A DNA stretch of 8,436 bases, taken from assembly GCA_019242065.1 (NCBI GenBank), contig JAFAWJ010000590.1, positions 1-8,436 of the forward strand, written 5' to 3'. Made by a program: the position numbers and the translations under genes. This document shows positions 1-7,004 of the stretch, piece after piece (positions within the stretch are counted from its first letter, which is position 1; every line of letters begins with the position of its first letter). Under the pieces are notes generated by a model that worked only from the letters and a program-made list of their open reading frames with translations, was not told the origin of the DNA and searched no databases. This stretch comes from Chloroflexota bacterium (GTDB lineage Bacteria > Chloroflexota > UBA6077 > CF-72).

Positions 1-30
1 CGGGATATCACCGGCTTGTCGACAGATCGT

Positions 31-39
31 TGGTACAAT
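31..39 (+). promoter_or_regulatory. Extended -10 promoter, probably for a leaderless transcript
   Basis: The sequence TGGTACAAT gives an extended -10 element (TG, one base, then TACAAT at 34-39). No good -35 hexamer lies 16-18 bases upstream, which is tolerated when the TG extension is present. The usual start point about 7 bases past the -10 would fall near 46-48, directly at the in-frame GTG at 49. This predicts a leaderless or nearly leaderless mRNA for the MOSC gene and the operon behind it. There is no Shine-Dalgarno sequence in front of the GTG, which agrees. The call rests on a motif only. Confidence 0.5.
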
Positions 40-48
40 TTGTCCAAC

Positions 49-534
49 GTGTCCGCGAGATTGGTTTCCGTCAACGCCAACGCCAGCCGCGAGTTCCGCA
101 AGCTCCCCTTGTCCGAGGGGCATCTGATCACGGACTTTGGCCTCGAAGGAGACCGCCACGCCGGCCGGCCGCTGCGCCAGGTCAGCATTTTGAACGTCGA
201 GACCGTCGACGAGCTCCAGCGGGCGGGTATGCCCGTCGAACCGGGCATCCTGGGTGAAAACATCACCGTCGAAGGCGTGCCCGTGATGCAGCTGGACGAC
301 GGCGCGCGCCTGCGCATCGGCGAGGCGGAGGTCGAGATTACCGGCGACCGGCCGGCATGCAAAGAGCTGCTGGTCGTGCATCGCGACGCCCTGAAGGCAA
401 TGGTCGGCCGCACGGGTAAGATGGCGCGAGTCGTTCGCGGTGGCACCGTCCGCCCCGGCGATCCAATCGAGCTGATCGAGCGCTCAGATGTCGACGCCGT
501 CCATGACCTCAGCGCCGAGCGCGCCGCCACGTAA
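49..534 (+). CDS. MOSC-domain protein
   Basis: This is a small stand-alone MOSC domain protein of 161 residues from the GTG at 49. MOSC proteins are a beta-barrel family related to the C-terminal domain of molybdenum cofactor sulfurase. They bind the cofactor or transfer sulfur or oxygen on diverse substrates, usually through a conserved cysteine. Counted from the GTG, the family landmarks are GLEGDRHAG (about 31-39), GILGENITVEG (about 66-76) and the Cys in DRPACKEL (Cys104). The domain fills the protein and no partner domain or transport signal is present. The open frame can be extended to a TTG at 16, but that TTG lies upstream of the apparent promoter, so the GTG is preferred. The 3' end overlaps the ThyX-like gene by 47 bp, implying co-translation. 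The family assignment is firm, but the physiological substrate cannot be read from the sequence. Confidence 0.85.
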   Translation: MSARLVSVNANASREFRKLPLSEGHLITDFGLEGDRHAGRPLRQVSILNVETVDELQRAGMPVEPGILGENITVEGVPVMQLDDGARLRIGEAEVEITGDRPACKELLVVHRDALKAMVGRTGKMARVVRGGTVRPGDPIELIERSDVDAVHDLSAERAAT

Positions 535-2050
535 CCCCGAGCCGCACGGCAGCCCCTTTCCAGCCCGCCGCGTCTACTCGGTGGTCGGCGTGCCACCCGA
601 GATCCAGGCGTATGCGCTGGCCAAGTACTCCCGTTCGAGCCAGGGCATGCTCGAATCGATCCAGGAGCTGAGCGCACAGAAGGCCGAACAGTTCCTCGAC
701 ACGTTTTACTTTCAGTACGGCCACCGCTCGATCGCCGACCTGGCCCACCTGGTGTTCGGCCTGGAGCAGATCTCGATCCTCGCTGCCGTCGACGTGGTCG
801 ACGAACCGGTGTGGGACGGTCAGGAGCGCAGTACGCGCTACCAGCCATTTCGTAAAACCGGCTGGTACCTGCCGCACGAGATCTACGGCACGCCAGCCGA
901 AGCGACGTTCCGCCAGACGGCCGATGCCTTGTTTTCGGCGTATGAGCACCTGACGGATGCCCTGCTCGAGCACTTGATCGAGGCCGTGCCGCGTCCGGCG
1001 GAGCTCGGCGACTCGGCCTACCGGCGCACGCTGCGGGCACGCGCATTTGACGTGGCGCGGTCGCTGCTGCCGCTGGCGACCCATACGAGCGTCGGCCAGA
1101 TCGTCAGCGCCCGTGTCCTCGAGCGTCAGATCAGTCGCCTCCTTGGTTCGCCGTACGCCGAACTCAGGGCGATCGGCGCGGAGTTGAAGGGTGCCTGCCA
1201 GCTGCCCGCCTCGGCGCCGTTGAGCGACGCACCCCAGCCGCCGGCGGCGCCGACGCTGGTCAAATACGCAGAACCGTCCGAGTTCACCGCGAGTCGCGAT
1301 CGCGACTTGCGCGCGGCGACGGAGCTGCTGCTGACGGGGCTGGGAGAGCCGGATCGCTCCGCGCGCGTGGAGCTCGCGGAAGCCTGGGCGGATCCGCTGC
1401 GCGAGATCGTCGCGACGCTCCTGTACCACCACGACGCCGTTGGCCACAGCCTCAGGCAGATTCAGGCGGTGGTTGCCGACCTGCGCCAGGCGCAGGCGGA
1501 AGAGATCTTCGACCTGTCGCTGGCGGCACGCGGCAAGTTCGACGACCTGCCGACCGAGCATCGCGGCGGCTACGCGCTCACGTTCGACGTGCTTGTCGAC
1601 CTCGGCTCGTTCCGAGACCTGCATCGTCACCGCCGCTGTGTCCAGGTCCGCCAGCCCTTGACGTGGTCGCATGCCTTCGAGCGTCCCGAGGACGTCTTTG
1701 CCAATGGGCTCGGACTGCCAGCCGCGCTGGCCGCCCTGGAAGGCGGTCTCGGCGAGCTGTATGAGGACGCTCTGCTCAAGGCCGAGCAGGCATCCGCGAG
1801 CATCCGCGGCGTGTCCGATCGGGCCGCCGACTATGTGCTGCCGCTGGCCTACCGCACGCGCTGCCTGTTCAAGATGGACTGGGCCGAAGCCGCGTACGTC
1901 ATCGAGCAGCGCACCCAGCCCCAGGGCCACTTTTCGTATCGCCGGGCGGCCTGGGGGATGTACACGGCGCTGCGCGAGCGACACCCCAGGCTGGCTGAGC
2001 CGATCCGCGCTGTCGATCCAGACGGGCCGCTAGACCTGCTGCGACGGTGA
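488..2050 (+). CDS. Tandem ThyX-like (flavin-dependent thymidylate synthase family) protein
   Basis: The protein has 520 residues, roughly twice a classical ThyX (about 220-250), and looks like two ThyX domains in one chain with a junction near residue 250. ThyX makes dTMP from dUMP using FAD, NADPH and methylene-tetrahydrofolate; its signature is RHR, seven residues, then Ser-x-Arg-Tyr. In the N-terminal half, a GHRS segment (His79) matches the upstream conserved histidine region. The signature site reads Asp105-Glu106-Pro107, seven residues, then Ser115-Thr-Arg-Tyr118, so RHR is lost and S-x-R-Y is kept. In the C-terminal half, Arg380-His381-Arg382 is intact, but the S-x-R-Y site reads Pro390-Leu-Thr-Trp393. 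The start is the ATG at 488, inside the MOSC gene; an ATG at 503 is an alternative, and neither has a strong ribosome site. The family is well supported. Whether it synthesises dTMP, or is a paralogue with another role, is open. Long ThyX-annotated proteins exist elsewhere (I recall Chlamydia), so the length alone is not unique. Confidence 0.8.
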   Translation: MSTPSMTSAPSAPPRNPEPHGSPFPARRVYSVVGVPPEIQAYALAKYSRSSQGMLESIQELSAQKAEQFLDTFYFQYGHRSIADLAHLVFGLEQISILAAVDVVDEPVWDGQERSTRYQPFRKTGWYLPHEIYGTPAEATFRQTADALFSAYEHLTDALLEHLIEAVPRPAELGDSAYRRTLRARAFDVARSLLPLATHTSVGQIVSARVLERQISRLLGSPYAELRAIGAELKGACQLPASAPLSDAPQPPAAPTLVKYAEPSEFTASRDRDLRAATELLLTGLGEPDRSARVELAEAWADPLREIVATLLYHHDAVGHSLRQIQAVVADLRQAQAEEIFDLSLAARGKFDDLPTEHRGGYALTFDVLVDLGSFRDLHRHRRCVQVRQPLTWSHAFERPEDVFANGLGLPAALAALEGGLGELYEDALLKAEQASASIRGVSDRAADYVLPLAYRTRCLFKMDWAEAAYVIEQRTQPQGHFSYRRAAWGMYTALRERHPRLAEPIRAVDPDGPLDLLRR

Positions 2051-3189
2051 GTGGCGCGCTCGACGGCATCCGCGTCCTGGATCTGACGCGGCTGCTGCCC
2101 GGTCCGTTCTGCACGATGCTGCTGGCTGACCTTGGCGCGGACGTGGTCAAAATCGAAGACCCACGTGGGGGAGATCCCGTGCGGTCGTCGTCCGGCGGTG
2201 GGCTGTTCGTGCAGGTCAATCGCAACAAGCGGAGTCTGACGCTGGACCTGAAGACGACTGAGGGTCACGACCTGTTCTTGCGGCTGGTTGACGGCGCGGA
2301 CGTGGTGGTCGAGGGCTTCCGGCCGGGTGTGATGGAGCGCCTGGGCCTATCGTCCGCGGCACTGGCTGAGCGCAATCCGCGACTGATCTACGCCAGCCTG
2401 AGCGGGTTTGGTCAGTCCGGGCCGTATCGCGACCGGGCCGGGCACGACCTGAACTACCTGGCTCTGGCCGGCGTGGTTGGCTACAACATCGGCCGCGACG
2501 GCCAGCCGGTCCCGATGGCGGTGCAGGTGGCCGACCTGGGGGCGGGGTCGCTGGCGGCGGTTGGCATCCTGGCGGCGGTCGTCAGCCGCCAGCAAACCGG
2601 CCGTGGGCAGGCGGTCGACGTGAGCCTGTTCGCCTCGGCGCTGGCCTGGCTGCCGACGCTCATGGCGCCGCTGGCGTCCACCGGTCAGGCGCTAGAACCT
2701 GGTGAACCGACGCTGGCGGGCGGCCTGGCGCAGTATGACGTGTACGCCACGGCGGACGGCCGCTGGGTCACGCTGGGTGCGCTCGAAGAGAAGTTCCTGT
2801 TGAATTTCTTCGCGGCGGTTGGACGCGAGGACCTGGCTGGTGTGCGCGATCGTGAGCAGTTGCGCGCTGAATTGCGAGGCCTTTTTGCCTTGCGCACGCT
2901 GGCCGAATGGGTCGCGTGTTTGCGAGACGTGGATACGTGCTTCGCGCCCGTAAATACGCTCCAGGAGACGATTGCGGACCCGCACGTGCGCGCCACCGGG
3001 CGATTTACCACAGTCGACGGGGTGCCGCAGATCACTCCACCGTATGATTTTTCCGTCACCCCCACGAGTATTCGCCGCGGGGCGCCCGCGCTAGGCGAGC
3101 ACAGCGCGGAGATCCTGGCCGAGGTGGGTCTGAGCCAAAGCGAGATTCGCGCGCTTGTCGAACGCGGCGTGACCTCGACCCAGCCCTAG
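2047..3189 (+). CDS. Alpha-methylacyl-CoA racemase-like protein (CaiB/BaiF superfamily)
   Basis: This 380-residue protein belongs to the family III CoA-transferase superfamily and most resembles its racemase branch, which interconverts R and S 2-methylacyl-CoA esters in branched fatty acid or sterol side-chain breakdown. The N-terminal Rossmann-like part has the typical GIRVLDLTRLLPGP start, LADLGADVVKIE and an NRNKRSLTLDLK segment. The racemase catalytic residues appear conserved: His133-Asp134 in AGHDLNYLALAG, Asp163 in VADLGAG, and Glu247 in LGALEEKF. The 30-residue His-to-Asp spacing equals that of mycobacterial MCR and human AMACR, as I remember those structures. CoA-transferases of the same fold keep the aspartate but not this His/Glu pair, so a racemase is favoured over a transferase. 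The length matches the family. The GTG start overlaps the upstream TGA as GTGA, a classical coupling arrangement. A cytosolic enzyme is expected. Confidence 0.82.
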   Translation: MSGALDGIRVLDLTRLLPGPFCTMLLADLGADVVKIEDPRGGDPVRSSSGGGLFVQVNRNKRSLTLDLKTTEGHDLFLRLVDGADVVVEGFRPGVMERLGLSSAALAERNPRLIYASLSGFGQSGPYRDRAGHDLNYLALAGVVGYNIGRDGQPVPMAVQVADLGAGSLAAVGILAAVVSRQQTGRGQAVDVSLFASALAWLPTLMAPLASTGQALEPGEPTLAGGLAQYDVYATADGRWVTLGALEEKFLLNFFAAVGREDLAGVRDREQLRAELRGLFALRTLAEWVACLRDVDTCFAPVNTLQETIADPHVRATGRFTTVDGVPQITPPYDFSVTPTSIRRGAPALGEHSAEILAEVGLSQSEIRALVERGVTSTQP

Positions 3190-3512
3190 AGTCGCGACTC
3201 CGCGGCCGCGCGGGCGCGTTCGCGCTCTTCCACTAACCACCGTGGTGGTCGCCCGCGTCGTGGTGCTTCACGCCGCGGGTCGTCGTCGCGGACCACGGCT
3301 TCGAAGCCTTCGATGTACAGCGCGCCGCCGCAGCGGTTGCAGCGCAGCGAGCGCCAGTCGGCCACGCGCTGTGCGGGCGTGCCGTCCGCCGGGCGCCAGA
3401 TGCCAAAGGCCGGCAACGGCTTGCGATCGACCTCGAGGGAGCCCGCGACATTGCCGCAGAGAAAGCACTGCATCTCTCCGATGTACACGTTCCGCTCGCT
3501 CGTCGGTTCCAT
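3186..3512 (-). CDS. Small four-cysteine zinc-ribbon protein, function unknown
   Basis: The product is 108 residues. Two CxxC knuckles, Cys16-Phe-Leu-Cys19-Gly and Cys57-Asn-Arg-Cys60-Gly-Gly, are separated by about 37 residues containing an AFGIWRPADGT loop. This is the layout of a zinc ribbon binding one metal. The C-terminus (about residue 75 onward) is highly charged and Arg-rich, ending in an RGRPPRWLVEERERARA-type helix that could contact nucleic acid. I do not recognise a named family. The ATG at 3512 has GGAAGG only two bases upstream, an unusually short spacing. A GTG (residue 9) and an ATG (residue 14, preceded directly by GGAGAG) are alternative starts, and all keep both knuckles. 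The gene lies 39 bp behind the secreted RlpA-like gene and is probably co-transcribed. Its stop shares CTAG with the stop of the opposing racemase gene. Confidence 0.7.
   Translation of the reverse strand: MEPTSERNVYIGEMQCFLCGNVAGSLEVDRKPLPAFGIWRPADGTPAQRVADWRSLRCNRCGGALYIEGFEAVVRDDDPRREAPRRGRPPRWLVEERERARAAAESRL
3189..3210. repeat. Two adjacent perfect palindromes at a convergent gene junction
   Basis: GAGTCGCGACTC (3189-3200) and CGCGGCCGCG (3201-3210) are each perfect inverted repeats and sit back to back just past the shared stop codons of two converging genes. They lie inside the last codons of the minus-strand zinc-ribbon gene. Each could fold on either RNA strand, but neither is followed by a U tract, so a standard intrinsic terminator is not supported. 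High GC makes short CG-rich palindromes common, so the pairing may be chance. Confidence 0.35.
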
Positions 3513-3551
3513 GACCTTCCATCAGGTAGCAGAAGGAGTGCCAACGCACCC

Positions 3552-4877
3552 TCACCCAGGCTCGAACGCGAACGTCAGATCCGTGGCCGACAGCTCGGCG
3601 GGCCGGCATACCCAGTGCTCCGCCGTCGGACAGTACTGCCCAAAGAACTTGCTGCCGTGCGCCGCCGCCGCCAGGTCATCCGGCAGCCCGCGCCCCCGCA
3701 GAATGCTCTTCAAATAGTCCGCCAGCAGCAGCGCCTGCGTTCGCCCCGTCGTCGCGTCGTAGTGCATCACCCCGCGCTGGAAGCGTTGATAGACGAAGTT
3801 GGTGTTCGACGGATCCTGCTTCGGCAACGAGATCGGCGCTCCCCACACCTCCAGCGCGATGAGCGGATTGCCACCGCCAAAGAACGTCTGCCCGAACCCG
3901 ACCACCAGCGAGCCGTACGTGTCGGGAGCGCTGGCACGAATAAAGTCGACGATCGCCGCCGCGTAGCCAGGCGAGCCGACCGGCGGCGTCTCGGCCTTCA
4001 ACGCTGGGTCGGGAGGCGGGAGTTGACTGCCGTTGATGTGGTCGTAGGGAAAGATGTCCGGGTCGAGCAGGTTCATCAGCCCCACGTCGCGCCCCGCGCA
4101 GTTCTGAGCGATCTGGCGCTGAAAGATCTGCACGCGACAGCCGAGCAGCACAAAGGTGCGCGACACGGGGAAGCCGAACACGGGCACCCGCCCGCGAGCC
4201 AGGAAGTACGACCAGATGCCGTCGTCGTCGATGCGATAGCCGGTCTCCGCGAAGTAGCGCTCGTCATGGGTCACTGGGGGTGGCGGCGTGGACGGTAGCG
4301 ACGGGTCAGCCCGCTTGACGATCTTGAGATCGGCGGGCGCCAGCGGCGCCGGCGAGGGACCCGGTACCCAGGTGAGCGTCGCGTCGACCCAGTCGGCCAT
4401 CTGCAAGCCCAGGTCGTTGTAGACGCCGTCGGAGAGGTCGATCATGGCGGGAAAGGTGACGTAGCGTCCGATCGCGTCGTAGCCACCGTTGTAGTTGTTC
4501 GTGTACGCGGCCCAGGCCTCAGGAACGAAGCGCGGCAGATCCTGAAATTGGCCGCGCGCCGCGCCGACTTCCCACCAGGCCTCGTCCCGATTCCACGGCC
4601 CGATATCCAGGACCGGCGCGGTGACACTCTTGCCGTGGTAGCTGACGACGACCGTCTGATTGAGAGCCTTGCGCGACGGCAGGGCCACGAAATGGTCGTT
4701 GGGCAGAATCAGGTGGCCGGCCGCGGTGATTCGGCCGACGAGTCCCTCGCGGGTAGCCCACACATGCACGGTGGCCGGCGCGGCCACGGTCGCGGCGGTC
4801 TGCTCACTCTGGGCCCAGGCGGCGCCTGGCTGCACGAGCCACAGCGCCACCAGTGTCATGAATGTGAGAAGACGCAA
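3552..4877 (-). CDS. Secreted RlpA-like double-psi beta-barrel protein with a Chloroflexota-type C-terminal region
   Basis: The product is 441 residues and is predicted to be exported. The TTG start gives MRLLTFMTLVALWLVQPGAAWA followed by Gln23, a full signal peptide with an Arg n-region and AWA cleavage site; the ATG at residue 7 would remove the charge, so TTG is preferred. Residues about 38-170 resemble the RlpA/expansin double-psi beta-barrel: GRITAAG, an H-x-x-ALPS segment (His62), a VTAPVLDIGPW strand with the conserved Asp91, and MIDLSD with a following GL. About 40 residues are inserted between the last two blocks. The glutamate that usually follows 'TAxG' in lytic RlpA proteins is His55 here, so lytic activity is doubtful. 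After a Pro-rich linker (about 172-212), residues 218-265 hold a TGY...GRVPVFGFPVS...VQIFQRQ unit. Residues about 374-400 hold FQRG-MHYDATTG...LLLADYLK. Four cysteines (247, 260, 396, 404) could form disulfides. It is divergent from the PBP gene, suggesting an envelope role. Confidence 0.75.
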   Translation of the reverse strand: MRLLTFMTLVALWLVQPGAAWAQSEQTAATVAAPATVHVWATREGLVGRITAAGHLILPNDHFVALPSRKALNQTVVVSYHGKSVTAPVLDIGPWNRDEAWWEVGAARGQFQDLPRFVPEAWAAYTNNYNGGYDAIGRYVTFPAMIDLSDGVYNDLGLQMADWVDATLTWVPGPSPAPLAPADLKIVKRADPSLPSTPPPPVTHDERYFAETGYRIDDDGIWSYFLARGRVPVFGFPVSRTFVLLGCRVQIFQRQIAQNCAGRDVGLMNLLDPDIFPYDHINGSQLPPPDPALKAETPPVGSPGYAAAIVDFIRASAPDTYGSLVVGFGQTFFGGGNPLIALEVWGAPISLPKQDPSNTNFVYQRFQRGVMHYDATTGRTQALLLADYLKSILRGRGLPDDLAAAAHGSKFFGQYCPTAEHWVCRPAELSATDLTFAFEPG

Positions 4878-4930
4878 TGAATCTCAAGGTACCCTATCCC
4901 CGCGGGGTGTGTCCCCACGGCAGCTAACAG
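4878..4930. promoter_or_regulatory. Divergent promoter region between secreted protein and PBP genes
   Basis: This 53-bp gap must hold the starts of two oppositely directed units. GGTACC (4888-4893) and CCCCGCGGGG (4898-4907) are palindromes. TACCCT (4890-4895, + strand) and TAGGGT (4891-4896, read on the - strand) are overlapping -10-like hexamers. They would give a roughly 28-base leader for the PBP gene and a very short leader for the secreted protein gene. No convincing -35 elements are visible. GGGG (4904-4907) can pair with CCCC on either side (4898-4901 or 4913-4916), a minor competing-hairpin possibility. The function follows from gene layout; the exact elements are weak. Confidence 0.4.
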
Positions 4931-7000
4931 GTGCGTTACGTCCTCGTCCTGGTCCTGGCGTTCTTGCTCGCGGGGTGTAGTGCGTTGGAACCGCTCCCGC
5001 CGGAGCCCACCTCGGCTCCACAGGCCGCCACCGAGCCCCCGCCGACGGCAACCTCCGTCCCGAGGCGACCTGAGGATGCCGCCGCCAACGCCTTCTTCGC
5101 GGACTGGCAGCAGGGCCAGTACTCGGCGATGTACGACCTCCTGTCGGCCGACGCGCAAGCCGCGACCACCCGCGACGCCTTCGTGCGGCGCTACACCAAC
5201 ATTCATGAAGGTATTGGCGAGCAGACGGTCACCGCCGAGGCAACCGGCCCCGCCGATAGCAGCGGCCAGATCCCGTTCACGGTGACCCGCAACCTGGCCA
5301 TCTTTGGCGACGTGACCGAAGACAACACGCTGCAGGTGGTTCAGGACGCCAGCGGCGAGTGGAAGGTCGCCTGGCAGCCGGGTGTGATCTTCAGTCAGCT
5401 CACCGCCAGCAACCTCGTGCGCGTGACCCCCGACGTGCCGAAACGCGGTCGCATCCTGGACCGGTCGGGCAAGCCGCTGGCTGACAACGGCTCGATCCTG
5501 TCAGTCGGCGTGGTGCCCGGTCAGATTCAAGATGAGGGCAACCTGCTGCAGTCCATGTCCGATGCGCTGGGCATTCCGCAGGACACGATCAAGCAGCGCT
5601 ACCAGGGCGGGCAGCCCGACTGGTTCATGCCGATTACCGATCGCTCGGAGGACGAGCGTGACGATCTGCAATCGAAGATTGGCTCGATCCCGGGTGTGGC
5701 GCTGCAGGACCAACCCGCCCGCGTCTACCCACTCGGCAGCCTCGCCGCGCACGTGGTCGGCTACGTCACGCACCCGACCGCCGACGACCTGCAGAAACTG
5801 GCCTCAGCCGGTTACGACGAGAGCGACTGGATCGGCCGAGCCGGCATCGAAGCCTGGGGCGAGCAACAACTGGCGGGCACTCGCGGCGGCCTCATCCAGA
5901 TCGTCGACTCGTCGGGCACCGTGGTCCGCGAGATTGCCCGCAAAGCCGCCGTCCCCGGGCAGGACATCACCCTGACCCTCGACAGCGCCATTCAGACCGC
6001 CGCCATGAACGGCCTCGGCGACAAGACCGGCAGCGTCGTCATCCTCGATCCACGCACCAACGCGGTCCTGGCGCTCGCCTCACAGCCCAGCTTCGACCCG
6101 AATCAGTTCGTGATTGGCCTGAGCGACGACCAGTGGCAGCAGATGAACGGACCCGACAAACCGCTCGTCCTGCGCGCCGCCGAATCCGGCTATCCCACCG
6201 GTTCGATCTTCAAGGTCATCACCATGGCTGCCGGCATGGAAAAGGGCGTTGCCCAGACGTCGGACGTCTACGACTGCGGTCTGGACTGGAACGGGCTGCC
6301 AGGCGTCACGCTCCACAACTGGCAGCCCGAAGGCAAGCTCAAGCTCAGCGAGGCGCTGACCGAGTCGTGCAATCCGGCCTTTTACGAGATCGGACTCAAG
6401 CTGGATCAACTCGACCCGATGATCCTGCCTACCTACGCGCGCACGTTTGGGCTCGGGCAATCGACGGACATCGTGGGTATCAGCGACAGCGCGGGCACGG
6501 TCCCCGACCCTACCTGGAAACAGCAGCAGATTGGCGAAGCGTGGACGGCCGGTGACAGCGTCAACCTGGCCATCGGCCAGGGGTATCTGCTGGCCACACC
6601 GCTGCAAATGGCCAATGCCTACGCCGCCCTGGCGCGCGGCGGCTCACTGCTGCCGCCGCTGCTGGTGAACGGCCAGGATACTGGCGCACAGCCGCTCGGC
6701 TCACTCGGTCTGAGTGACGCGACGCAGGCGGCGATTCAGGATGGCATGAAACGGGTCACCAGCACGCCCGCGGGCACCGCGTACTACGCATTCAAAGACG
6801 AAAAACTGCCGATCGCCGCCAAGACTGGCTCGGCTGAAAACGAGAACCCTGACGCGCACGCGTGGTTTGTCGGCTATCTGCCGCCTGACAAGCCGACGCT
6901 GCTGGTGCTGGTGATGGTCGAGGGCGGCCAGCACGGTGGCACCGTAGCGGCGCCGATCGCCCGCTCTCTCATCGACATGGCCTACCCCCTGAGCCGCTAG
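4931..7000 (+). CDS. Lipoprotein class B penicillin-binding protein (PBP2a/PbpC-like transpeptidase)
   Basis: The product is 689 residues, a peptidoglycan D,D-transpeptidase acting outside the membrane. The N-terminus is a lipoprotein signal with lipobox Leu-Ala-Gly-Cys16, so it is lipid-anchored rather than held by a transmembrane helix. A Pro/Thr/Ala-rich linker (about 20-48) leads to an NTF2-like MecA N-terminal domain (about 50-160, with AFFADWQQGQYSAMYDLL). The dimerisation domain begins near residue 170 (KRGRILDRSGKPLA). The catalytic domain spans about 350-689 with all three motifs: SxxK as Ser425-Ile-Phe-Lys428, SxN as Ser479-Cys-Asn481, and KTG as Lys631-Thr-Gly633. This domain order is that of S. 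aureus PBP2a and, with the lipobox, B. subtilis PbpC (PBP3), families known for low beta-lactam affinity; affinity here is not knowable from sequence. The GTG start directly precedes the signal peptide, with no clear ribosome site. The stop is 4 bp before the kinase gene. Confidence 0.93.
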   Translation: MRYVLVLVLAFLLAGCSALEPLPPEPTSAPQAATEPPPTATSVPRRPEDAAANAFFADWQQGQYSAMYDLLSADAQAATTRDAFVRRYTNIHEGIGEQTVTAEATGPADSSGQIPFTVTRNLAIFGDVTEDNTLQVVQDASGEWKVAWQPGVIFSQLTASNLVRVTPDVPKRGRILDRSGKPLADNGSILSVGVVPGQIQDEGNLLQSMSDALGIPQDTIKQRYQGGQPDWFMPITDRSEDERDDLQSKIGSIPGVALQDQPARVYPLGSLAAHVVGYVTHPTADDLQKLASAGYDESDWIGRAGIEAWGEQQLAGTRGGLIQIVDSSGTVVREIARKAAVPGQDITLTLDSAIQTAAMNGLGDKTGSVVILDPRTNAVLALASQPSFDPNQFVIGLSDDQWQQMNGPDKPLVLRAAESGYPTGSIFKVITMAAGMEKGVAQTSDVYDCGLDWNGLPGVTLHNWQPEGKLKLSEALTESCNPAFYEIGLKLDQLDPMILPTYARTFGLGQSTDIVGISDSAGTVPDPTWKQQQIGEAWTAGDSVNLAIGQGYLLATPLQMANAYAALARGGSLLPPLLVNGQDTGAQPLGSLGLSDATQAAIQDGMKRVTSTPAGTAYYAFKDEKLPIAAKTGSAENENPDAHAWFVGYLPPDKPTLLVLVMVEGGQHGGTVAAPIARSLIDMAYPLSR

Positions 7001-7004
7001 ACGC

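Noticed and set aside
16..21. TTGTCG as a -35 box for the TACAAT -10
   Set aside because: The spacer would be only 12 bases, too short for a normal housekeeping promoter.
16..48. TTG at 16 as the start of the MOSC gene
   Set aside because: The extra 11 residues do not resemble MOSC sequence, and the -10 element at 34-39 lies inside them. The GTG at 49 fits better.
509..1984. A 491-codon open frame on the minus strand opposite the ThyX-like gene
   Set aside because: Its translation is rich in Arg, Gln, Val and Leu with no recognisable domain. The opposite frame encodes a clear ThyX family protein, and long antisense frames are common in GC-rich genes.
3615..4298. A 227-codon + strand open frame opposite the secreted RlpA-like gene
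   Set aside because: The product is Arg/His/Val-rich without domain or start signals. The minus strand has a signal peptide and recognisable domains.
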